A DNA stretch of 64,000 bases. Origin: Notospermus geniculatus. Taxonomy: Eukaryota; Nemertea; Pilidiophora; Heteronemertea; Lineidae. Every line of letters starts with the position of its first letter. Position 1 is the stretch's first letter. The position numbers were made by a program, and so were the translations under genes. The stretch spans positions 179,225 to 243,224 of the forward strand of contig NMRB01000650.1 of NCBI GenBank assembly GCA_002633025.1, given 5' to 3'. Positions 13,601 to 25,600 of the stretch are shown one piece after another. The notes below the pieces were generated by a model. It saw nothing but the letters and a program-made list of their open reading frames with translations. It was not told the DNA's origin and ran no database searches.

Positions 13601-16600
13601 TTTGTAAGTATTCACCTCTTGTTCCATCGATTGGTCGGACAGTGGTTCGCTGAACCTGTATGGCTTCTACACCTATCTTCATTCTTTACGAATAGGCTAC
13701 GTTGTTGGACGTAGTAGACTGGGTCTCGTCTGGTTGGGTATGGGAAGCAGGTGTGGAGGCAAAAACTGTAACTGAATGACGTGACGCAGACCACCGCACG
13801 ACAGTGACGTTGAAGACGTTGCGTCAACCTCGATCATAGGTGAATCATGGATTGTGTAACGTCACCCGGTTTCATATCGAGGTTCTGGTTGAGATTTCAG
13901 CAGATCTGCGAATTCGAGGATCGTCTATTAAAATGTTTGTATCTCACTCTTCCAACAGAAAAGACACAAAGCTGACAGAGGTGTCAATAACACAGAGGTA
14001 CAGGTGTTACGCGACGGCAACTGGGAGCCTCTCAAATGGATGGACGTCTCCGTGGGTGATTTTGTCAAAGTCATCAACGGACAGTTCTTCGCTGCAGATC
14101 TGCTGTTACTGTCATCAAGGTGAGTGGATACCATCGGTTGGAATGCCTCCATGGAGGTTTATTCGAAGGAAGATGATGACTTGTCAGACCTCAATGATAT
14201 GTGAGGCTTTTATGTAGGGCTTTTCTCACTAATACTACTATACAGTCACAAAGCGCATCACCCCAGTCTCTCCTGAAACCTTTGTAGGAACTCAAGGAGC
14301 AGCTCATTCAGACCTTTCAGACCAGTCAAGCATGGTGACTCGGGCAGATCTCGAACCTGTGGCCTCCTGATCACAAGTCTGAGGTTCTAACCATTGTAGC
14401 AGAGCACTCTGCAATAAAGCTTCAGTACCAAAATGCTACCAAACGAAAGCAGTAGAGACTTTTTCAGTCTAAACTTCATCTACCTTTTCAGTGAACCTCA
14501 GGCCATGTGTTACATAGAAACTGCCAACTTAGACGGGGAGACAAATCTGAAAATACGTCAGGGTCTCAAAGAGACGGCAGGTCTCCTACAGCGTGAGGAT
14601 TTACTCCAGCTTGGTGGGACCGTGGAGTGTGAACTCCCTCATCGCCATCTTTACGACTTTGTCGGCAATATCAGGCCGTCTGGACGAACGTAGGTGCCAC
14701 CTTTCCGTACAGTCCGGAACTGACACACTGTGACTGAATGATGTTCCCAATAGGTTATTCTAACTCGCCCCTCCTGTTTTCAGGGCCTTCCCCGTCGGAC
14801 CTGACCAGTTGTTACTGAGGGGAGCGATGCTGCGTAACACTGGCTGGGTGTTCGGCGTTGTCATCTACACAGGTCATGAGACCAAACTCATGTTGAACTC
14901 AACGTCAGCTCCACTGAAACGATCGACGGTGGAGAAAGAGACCAATATACAGGTCAGTTAGTAAAATAGGCCATCCTTAAAGAGACCAATATACATGTCA
15001 GTTGGTAAAATAGGCCATCCTTGAAACATCAGGGACTGCCGAAATGCTCCTTCCCCCTCGCATTGGATGAAGCAGTAGGGATTGTAAATGGCCTGAGTTT
15101 TCTCAGGATGTCTATAGTGGCAGAGCCCTGATAGCCGAGTGGTTATCATGTCCGCTTTAATAGCAAGCGGCAGGTCCTGGGTTCAAATCCAACCCGGGCC
15201 ACATGGGATTGATCATTTCCGGCTTATCACATCCGTCCCGTTGGACAGTAAGCCGTGGTGCCTTCTACTTCGTTTCTTTGCAAGGGCAAGTAAAAGACCT
15301 CATCCAAAAAGTAAGGAACACGAGATGAGTAGCTTGAGATGGCCTCTTCATACTTACCAGGGCAAATAATGCCTCTTGGCTTCGGCCCTGAGGGAAACAC
15401 ACAACAATACAGTACACCACTTGCCTAATCTTCCTGGAAGATATTAGGACCAGCTGGCTGCAGGCCAGACTTGTCTGTAAGATCCAATGACTTTCTGCAA
15501 GAATCTGACATCTTTTTGACTTGTGACTAAAATGTATCTTATCTGTTTCAGATTATTCTCCTGTTCATAATTCTCATCGTCCTAGCCCTGATCTGTACCA
15601 TCGCCAGCGAAGTCTGGACCAGTCAGCATTGGAAAACAGACTGGTATTTAGCCTTTGATGGTAAGTGTAATGGTTTGAGAGATCCATCACTCCTCAATTC
15701 ACTGGACTTTGCAGGGTCGATATACGTGTTACTCTGTTTAAATTATCTGAGGCACTTCACAAAAGTTGCATTGGGTTGGACCTGGGTCGACCCAAGCTGT
15801 ATAGAGTACCTCAGTGCTGAAGAATGTAAGGGGAGGAAGTGCACGGTGATTGTATAAACTGTCCACCCCACAGTGTTGGCATTGGTAAGTCTTTAGCTAT
15901 GAAACCGTCTATCCACATGATACATGTATTCTGCTGATGCCCTTGACTTCAGTGCCAAGGGCAGAACACGGAGAATGCTGCATGTGAGCTCAGCAAACTT
16001 CATGCCTACGGCATTCTACTCCTTGCACATTGTACTGTTGCCGTCCTCACTGTACTCTCACAGGGCCGGTCTTGGTAGCAATGAACCAGATCAAACAAAG
16101 CCGTACTAGGCCATCATTTCAAACTATAAAATCATTGTTTTACAGTCTATAAAGAAGGTAAACGGTGGCAGTGATGCAGACCCATCATGGTCAGAGGGTG
16201 TGGAATCATTTGAAACTGTCAACAATCTGTCAGGAATTCTTATAGAATTTGAATGTTTTGGGATTTTTTTCTGTCCATCCATGATTCACTGCTCGGAACG
16301 GGGAGAATACTGGTTTATCTTTGAGTTCCAGAGCNAGGTATGTCAGGATCATATCATCATCGGCATGGTGTACATTCACATAAAATGGATACCGTAATGC
16401 TTTCTTTGTCGATCAAACTAGATGTACGCAACTAGCGTTTGCACCTGAGTGAAAATGTTAAATGCACCAGACACAAGTCGTGGCTGCTGCGGCTGGTTTG
16501 ACGTTTGACCCCCGCTGTAGCATCAGTGGCTGTTGAAGATGACTCGAGCTCGAACTGTCATTGCCAGTGCCATCTTCTCTAGTATTACAATATGTATTAG

Positions 16601-19600
16601 CATTAGGTCTTCAGCGCAGATCCTTAATGTATCTACATGTACATCTAATGCATGGATCAACATGTAGAATGTATCGAATAGATTTTGTCTGAATGAACTG
16701 ATTTTCTCCTATTTAAGTACACGTACCCTTTTTGTAACTGAGTTTTGCTGTTCCGCCAACTCTTTCAACTCATTTCAGTAAAATTTTGCTATTTATGATA
16801 GTTTTTTGGTCAGGGTATCTCATCAGGGTGTGATGAACATTATATTTCATAACATCTCGGTGTTTCTATCTTGGTGCAAGATTATCCCTTTAGTTTGCTT
16901 TGCAATCAAACTACTAATATCTAGAGTAATATAACAGACAGACAGACAGACCAGTGAACTTAGACACACAGTGCCACCATACATGGCTTGCAACCTTCTC
17001 AAGTAGACTCTGCAGAAAGGAATGGTTCTGTGTTTTGTCTGAATAGCTTGAGGTCATTTCTACAGATCTATAGAAAAATCTTTTAAGAACTTAAAGGAGC
17101 ACGGTATTGGATCTCTAATGTGTTATTTGACTGCCGACATGGAGGGAGCCACCTAGCGGCAGCAACACGAACTACAAAAATGCGTTACAAAATGTACACA
17201 GTAAATTGGGTCAATTCGCCAACAATGTAGTTAGTCCCTGGGTTGGAGAGTGGTGTGGTGGCCCCAGTTGTCGAGAAAAAGTGGCAATACCGTGGTCCTT
17301 TAACCAGTACCTGCCTAGACTCTTCTGTTCAACACAGCGCCAAGCCACAGATCGTGACATCAAAATGTCATGATAGTTTTGACGTCATCACCGGCCATTT
17401 GACGGCCAACATGGTCGGTTCTTTACAGTCATGATGCGACTGTTGTGACGTAAATAAAGAACCTCCAGCCTACTTGTAGAGTGTTCTCGCAGTTTCTTGG
17501 TAGCGTGATTAACCATCTGGCGATGTTCATTTCCAGAATTAGAACCGAGCAATTTCGGCTACAATCTCCTGACGTTCATCATCCTCTTCAACAACCTCAT
17601 CCCCATCTCCTTACAAGTCACACTCGAGGTTGTCAAGTTCATCCAAGCAATCTTCATCAACTGGGACATCGATATGTACGACGAGGCGTCGGATACGCCC
17701 GCCATGGCACGGACGTCCAACCTCAATGAAGAGTTGGGACAGGTACCGCCTTTTCAATTTCAGTTTCCTTTTTGATTGCCATGCAGTGCTGTTGTTTGGT
17801 TGTTTGAAGGCCAGATTGCAAAAGAACATTCTTCCAATTGGTACTCAATCAAGCATGACTGGGTCCGCTGTGTATTGAATTGGGCTGTAGTGACACCTAT
17901 TGGTCAACTGATGGACAGCTCCTGTTATCGTTCTCTTGTGTCCTTCCAGGTCAAGTATATTTTCTCAGACAAAACTGGGACGTTGACGAGAAACGTCATG
18001 GAATTCAGAAAATGCAGCATAGCTGGCACAGTTTATGGGTAAGTAGACAGGAGATATCAGAAAGCAGAGTCCCCTAAAACATCGCCTGTCCTGAAGTTGA
18101 GAGAATTTGGTTAGAGTATCTTTCTAGCTTGCAATGTCTAGAATCAAGAGCTCTAAAGCCCCGTTTATACACAGCACGGTTTGCGGTCCGGCGTTCGGCA
18201 TACGGTTACGGCCGCCGGAACGGCAATGCGGCTTGTCGTTCCAACAGGATGCGGTGAACGGGCACGGTTTTCTCGACGGCAGCCAATCGTGATAATCTCC
18301 TTCGTCACGTGGTATTAAAACATTGCGCTGATTGGTTCAGGCCCGTCCGCCGTTGCGGCGGCCGTCGACAAATTGCTCTGGAGGCATTCAATGCGGCGCG
18401 GCGTCCGGGCACCGGAACGGCGAATGCGGTGGCCGTGCTCTGTATAAACGGTTATAAGAAAATACATTGAGGCATTCGGGACGGAAAACGCACGCCGGAC
18501 GCCGGACCGCAAACCGTCCTCTGTATAAACGGGGCTTAAAGAGAAGACTGTCATTCAGAACTAGTCAGAGTGCTTGGCCTCTGGAAGATGGGTATGCCTA
18601 CTTCCATCTGGTTCATCTGACCATGCACTCAAAATGACTGTCGTGTCTATTCTGTTTCCAGGAACAATGAAGAAAGCACCGACGCCTTCAACGATGATTC
18701 TCTCCTCGCGGCCCTGCTGGAGAAAAAACCGGGAGCATACGCCATACGTGATTTCTTAACGTTAATGGCGATCTGTCATACGGTTGTGCCGGAGAAGGCG
18801 CTGGATTCTGATGAGATTGTGTACCAGGCGTCATCTCCAGGTAATATCCTTGTTCGTTCAGCAGATTTCACATCCACAACTTAAGCGTGTGGATGGGGAT
18901 TTTGCTCAGTGGTGAGCAGTTTGGCCGTTAGGCTAGCGAAGGTGCAGATGTGAGAGGTCAGCCCTCAGCTTTTAAGTCTGTCAGACTTTGCCTTGAAGCC
19001 TTATTTCACTGCCTTTACAGATGAGGGGGCCCTTGTCAAAGCTGCCCGTAAGCTGGGCTTTAACTTCACGACGAGGACACCGGACACTGTGACTATAGAA
19101 GTGATGGGAACGCCAGAAACGTATCAGGTTCTCAACGTGTTAGAGTTTACGAGTACGAGAAAACGGATGGGTGTCGTTCTCCGCACACCTGAAGGAAAGA
19201 TCAAGCTTTTCATCAAAGGAGCTGTAAGTTGAGATTTTGTAGTTCATCAGTTTGTAGTTACCAGTAGTATGTAGTTCATAGTTAATTTGTAGTTAGTCAG
19301 TTTGTATCTTAAGTGCAAGATTACAGAACTACATTGTATCTTACTAAAGCCAAAGTTGATATAGATTGTTGCACCTGAGGAGATGTGCACACACAGAGCG
19401 ATGTACACTGCAATGTACCGGTACATGTAAACGGTCAGATGGCTTATACTTTTGTCTGTTTTTTCAGGACACTGTGATATACGACCGCCTCGCAGATAAA
19501 CAACAGATGGAGGAGACGACGTTACAACATCTAGAAGACTTTGCCACCTCAGGTATAAATCACATCCAAAGCCAAGTTGGTTTTGCAGAAGTTGTGCTCT

Positions 19601-22600
19601 TCAAACCCTGGCCTTGCAACTACAATCTTCAGTGTAGGCCTATCCGTATTAACTTGGAATTTTTGCATCTGAAGTTGCATTCTGAGGTACATGTAATCAG
19701 TTGTTCCAAGCATTTGCTCCCTACGTCAGTGTGATGTCATAGGCAGCAAGTTAACAAACACCTATTACCTCTGTATGCGGAAGTTGTGCCATCACCGGCA
19801 GCCCACATTTGGCTACACAACAATTTGTGTTCTATTTCCAGGATTGCGAACGTTGTGTCTGGGGATAGCTGAGATATCCGAGGAGTTTTACGACGACTGG
19901 AAACACACGTATTACAAAGCCAGCACGTCGTTACAAGATAGAGAGAAGAAATTAGAGGAAGCAGCTGAACTTATAGAGAGAGTGAGGAGTTTGTCTGCTT
20001 TTATCTGGGCCCGGTTCTTCAAAACAGTACCGTAGTTGTCACTAACGTTTGTTTCCATCTTGGAGTTATCTCCATCGGTTAAGGCCATTGCAGATAACGC
20101 CACGTTAGAGACAACATCAAAATAGCAGAAACGGTGTTTCCAACAACCCAGCCCTGGTCTTATTCTGATGACAGCTCCAGGCTGCCTTCTGAGTGAAACT
20201 AGACCTTTTACGACACAAAACTTTCCATGCTCCTCTGTTGCTCAAGGAAGTGTCAGTGCACTACATAATACGAAACGTAACTACGTTCCTACTAGTGCAG
20301 ACAGTAGGACATGTCTCTTAGCTCAGGTGGTAGAGTGGTAGAGCAATGACTAACAAGTTAGAAGGTCTCTGGTTCAAATCCCATGCGGCTTGTCGTTTCT
20401 TTCGTACTGTGAAATGAAATCAGTCCCATTGTTGTTGAGTAGGCCTACTTGATCCATACTCAAACTTTGCCAAACAGACAGATGAATTTGAATGAGGCTC
20501 TAAACAACACTTATCAAAGGACTCTTTCTTTCAGAATCTGACATTGCTCGGTGCTACAGCAATAGAAGACCAACTCCAAGAGGGCGTGCCGGAGAGTATA
20601 GCGAACCTCGCGAAGGCTGATATCAAAATATGGGTACTTACAGGAGATAAACAAGAGACTGCCATCAATATAGGTACGTGGGGGGGGGGATGATTCGTGG
20701 CCATGTGGTGTTGTTTGGCTCGGTCAAATGTCATGCTTTTGGTCTTGTGGTTGGACAGATAAGCGTCGGCAAGCAGCATTCATCTGTGAAAATATCGCAA
20801 GAACGCACCTTAAATCTGGTAAAGTAATGGGCTCTCTTTGAATGTACATAACTGTTTCATTTCTTCTCTTTCAGGTTATTCATGTAAACTTATCACACAA
20901 TCCATGCCATTGCTGACCATCAATGAAAGTAGCTTAGACGTAAGTAGGCAAGGAGAATTGACGTTTTGTCAAGTTAAGCCTGTCGAGAGAAATTAGCTGA
21001 GCAAAATGTCGTTCGAGGATTTTCACTCAGTCAATTTCCTCTCGTGTGCAGCGAAGGATCTTGGATTAAAATGGACAGTACACTTCCATGACGACGTGCC
21101 ATTTGCCGTCATGTGATTTTTACGCATGCTCTATAGCAAAATGACACGAGTCAAATGATGCAGTCCCCACCGCACACGGTGAGGTTTATGACATTTTGCT
21201 CAGCTAATTTCTCTCGTGTGCGGCAGGCTTTAGAGGGGGGGCTCACACAGTAAACTGACGGAGGGCCAATGGGCCGTCAAGTGTCCCCAGAAACGTGATG
21301 GACTCCCTTACACCATCATCCTTGGTTTCATTCTCCAGCGTGCTGCAAACAAGACCTCCACTGGCATCCTCCAACAACAGGGGTTTTACCTCACTCCTCT
21401 TCATCCACTCACAGGTGCAAGCGTATGAATAGGAGCAAGACCAGAGCCCTGCTTTGGGAGGATGTCCTGTTTGTTTCATTTGTTTGAATCCCTTTTTTCA
21501 GGGCACGAGAGAAACGTTACGAAGTCGGGTCAACGAATTTGGTGACCAGCTGAAGAAAGAGAATGACGTTGCTCTCATTATAGACGGCCATGTAGGTAGA
21601 ATGCCTGTTGTATTGCAAAACCATTAGTAGCGATTCAAGGGCCTAGCTATCTAATGAAAACTGCAGCCTGTGCAGAAACGAGTCAGGTGTTGTCAAAGAC
21701 AATACTCATCCGATGAGAGGTGGACACTGATAGCTCTTAGGTTCACAACTTCGGAGCTGACAGGCACCAACATAGTACCCCATTCTGACTGCACCATTAT
21801 GGTGCCTGCCCTCAGATGAGCTCGGATTGATATGCTAAATACATGTATTGTCCTCAACCTCCTCCTCTCTCTTCCAGACATTGAAATACGCTCTAGCCTG
21901 TGACTGTCGCCACGATTTCCTCGATATTGCCCTCTCTTGTAAAGCTGTCATCTGTTGTAGGTAAGGAAAGCTGCCTATAAGGGGGCGGTACAGTGCACCA
22001 TTTCCTCCTTAGGACAGAAGTGGCTCATCCTCGACACATTTAGCACCACACTGTGTGTCTCAGTTCCAATAAATTCCAGAGAAGTTTTGCAAGATGTACT
22101 TTCTTTCCGTGTTGCCCCATTCGGGTCTCAAACCCAGAGAATAAATGACCATCCCCATTGTAGCCTTGTCGTGTTTCTGTTTCAGAGTTTCTCCCTTACA
22201 AAAAGCTGAGTTAGTCGAACTAGTCAAAAGTCAGGTGAAGGCAATAACGTTAGCAATCGGAGACGGAGCGAATGACGTGGGCATGATTCAGGCGGCCCAT
22301 GTCGGCGTGGGAATCAGCGGGATGGAGGGCCTACAAGCAGCATGTGCCTCAGACTACGCTATCGCACAGGTAAGCCCTTCTAGGTGTTTGCCTGATGTTG
22401 TGGGGGGATACACTGCAGTGTGGGTAGTTTACAGTGTACATGTGCATAGAGTGGTTGGTCTCAGTGCTACTGTCTGCTCAGAGGGGCTGCCAGAGTGGCA
22501 CAGTGGGCCACGAGGGCCAATCACCTCTGAGGTTCCTGGTTCGATCCCCAGTTGACCTGCTCTACATCTGATAGAGAGGGCAACTCTCTTTCCCATTGAC

Positions 22601-25600
22601 AGCCTGCTCCAGGCATTCAACGAATCATTTTTGCTTCCTTTCAGTTCCGATTCCTAAACAAACTGCTCCTAGTCCACGGTGCCTGGAGCTACATCAGGCT
22701 CTGCAAGCTTATCCTTTACTCGTTCTACAAGAACATTTGTCTCTACGTCATCGAGTTGTGGTTTGCCATTCAGAGTGGCTTCTCGGGCCAGATTCTCTTT
22801 GAGCGGTGGACGATAGGTTTATACAATGTGGTAAGTTCAAATTAAAATTGTGTGTTACTACATTTACTTTAGTAACAAGCTCTAGCACCAAACAAGGGGG
22901 CCTTTGTCCCCTTTCACATCTTATTTAACCTAGACTCTTACCTCCCTGTTTGTCCAGGGCATCTTCCATACTATAACTACCTTCCATCTTTAGGTTCTAA
23001 CTCATTCACCTCTGGGATCTCGTCTATATAGCGCCTGAGGAAGACCCCGATTGGGGTCGAAAATTTGCGAAATATTTGGAGACGACTTTCCGATTTATTG
23101 TGTTACTACTACAATGTAAATTACATGAGATTACATGTATAGTGGGCTAATGGCTTTTCAAATGAGGTTGGCTCTCTATGGGCAACGCAACCATAGAAAA
23201 ACTATGGACATTCGTTTGTGATTGGTCGCAACCGTTTCACTACCACAGGCCAGTTTACCGTCTGTGACGTCATGGGACTGACGCACGCTGTCATGGTGCC
23301 ACGAACGTAGTGCACTCGCGTCGGGTATTTGACGTTGTGATGACGTCATAATGACACAATGCCTCGTTACTGAAGTGGTTAAGTGTAAGTTGTAAGGTAC
23401 ATAACATGTAACCAACAATGGTGAATTGCCCATTGAGAGCCAACTCATATGATAAATCTCACGTAGAGTGGCAACTTTAGGGTCCTCATAGCTCTCGTCT
23501 GGAAACCAACAATGGTGGATTGGCCAGAGCAAACTCATGTGAGAAGGCACCTTTGGGCCCTCACCGCTCTCGTCTGAGGCCAGATGGATGACACTATACC
23601 ACGATGGCTTTGGAACATCCTGGTTGCTGTAGAAGAGAACTTCCATCAAACTTATGACATTTTGAAGTACGGTAATTTGTTCAAGTTTTCTTCCAGATTT
23701 TTACTGCTGCACCACCCCTAGCGATCGGTCTTTTTGATCGATACTGTAGCTCAGAGAGTAGGCTTCGCTTCCCCGCGCTGTATAAAGTATCCCAGAATGC
23801 CGAGTTGTTCAACGTGCGGGTATTCTGGATGTGGATCTTCAACTCTATATTCCATTCCATCTTATTATATTGGTTGACCATGTTAGCTCTTCAGCAAGGT
23901 AAGGCTTGTCTTACAACAGCAATCCTATAGTCCGGGCCAAAATTCAGAAAACCTTCCTAGGCTTAGTTACTCAGTAAATTACCCAGGTTGTACAGGCCAA
24001 TGTACACAACTAGCAACCAACAAGCTACAAGTATAATTCATCCAAGCTCTACCAATATTGTCCAAAATACTGAGCTGACCATTGTTATCAAGTCTTGGCC
24101 CCCATTTTGGTGTTCGTCAAATTCTGAGTGACTTACCATTTAACTAAGTACTCACTATAAAATGATACATGAACATTCTCTAATTCTTATTCTGCCGTTT
24201 TTAGATATTGCTTTTGAGAATGGGAAAGTTGGAAGTTATCTCTTCTTTGGAAACTTTGTGTACACTGTAAGTATACAAGTCACATTGAAGGTGTTGCCCG
24301 AAGGCCCTCTGTACATCTTTGTCATCACATTTAGATGCCCCTGACTACAATGCCCTCACCCTTTCTAATGAGGAGCTTGGTAGCCTAGTGGTTATCATGT
24401 CCGCTTAGCAAGCGGCAGGTCCCGGGTTCGAATCCAGCCCGGGGCCATATGGTATTTCATTCCCGGCTCTTCACGTCCGTCGCATTGGACAGTAAGCTGT
24501 GGTACCTTGTACCTTTGTACCTTGTTTCTTTGCAAGGGCAAGTAAAAGACCCCATCCAAGTGAGGAACATGAGTAGCTTGAGATGGCCTCCTCCGTGCTT
24601 ACCAGGGCCAATAATGCTATAGCATCGGCCCTGACGCAAAAATGACATTTCTCATGTTCTATTTGCAGTATGTCATCATTACTGTGTGTCTAAAGGCCGG
24701 GTTGGAGACAAATGCTTGGACCTGGGTAAGACCTTCCTACTGACCTGTGAGATAGGTTAAGAACCTCAAATTTTCTATTTCAAATGATGCAAAAAATACA
24801 AGTACTGGTACATAGCAATATTATCTTTCTCTACACTTTTCTGTTCTTTTCAGTTATCTCACCTAGCCATCTGGGGCAGCATTCTCAGCTGGTTCATCTT
24901 CCTGGCTGTATACAGCCATGTTTATCCAACGTTTGATCTAGGCCCCGAGATGGTCGGCATGGTAAGTTACTTACCACTTGGCTGTCCCCATGATATTCTG
25001 CATCTCACTGAACCAGTCACTTTAACCGACATTGAAAGCAGAGATGCTTGTTTCCCCCTACATTACATCTCAAAGAGCCCAGCAGTATATGAAGGTTGTG
25101 GTGGAGTACCCGGTAGTCTTGACTGAATTGTATGTAAAGGAATCACCTGTTGTCTGGTGATACTGGTAGACACTGGACAAGACATAAGTTGGCTTCGTTC
25201 ATAACACGCCGTCAGAACCTCTGTTCATCATGTTACTTTCTTTTCCAGGACAAATACGTTTTCAACTGCCCGATATTCTGGATGGCCCTGGTTCTCATTC
25301 CAATCGCTTGTTTAGTGAGAGATTTGGCGTGGAAAGTGTGAGTGGTCATTGTTTTATTAGTGAAATCTGTGCAAGCTGTCAAGTCAAACGAAAAGCCTGC
25401 TGCATCGAACCCGCCGGCCATGGAGGATTTCCTTTAGGCCACACTTTTTTTATTTATTGGATTACAGATCCGCCCCCCAGGTTTTTTGAAAATGTTGAAA
25501 AAAAATAAAATTCCCGATGGTCTATTTTGTGTTCTTGTTTTTTCCCCGCCGACCACTAGGTGCAACGTAAAAGATATTTAAATGCTGACGCCCTGTATTT

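Noticed and set aside
23176-23649. 157-codon minus-strand frame
   Set aside because: It crosses a foldback repeat and a TGACGTCA-rich element in an ATP8A intron and shows no motif.
24371-24460. A functional tRNA-Ala gene
   Set aside because: The acceptor stem does not pair and the same head plus 180-base body occurs four times, which is a SINE.
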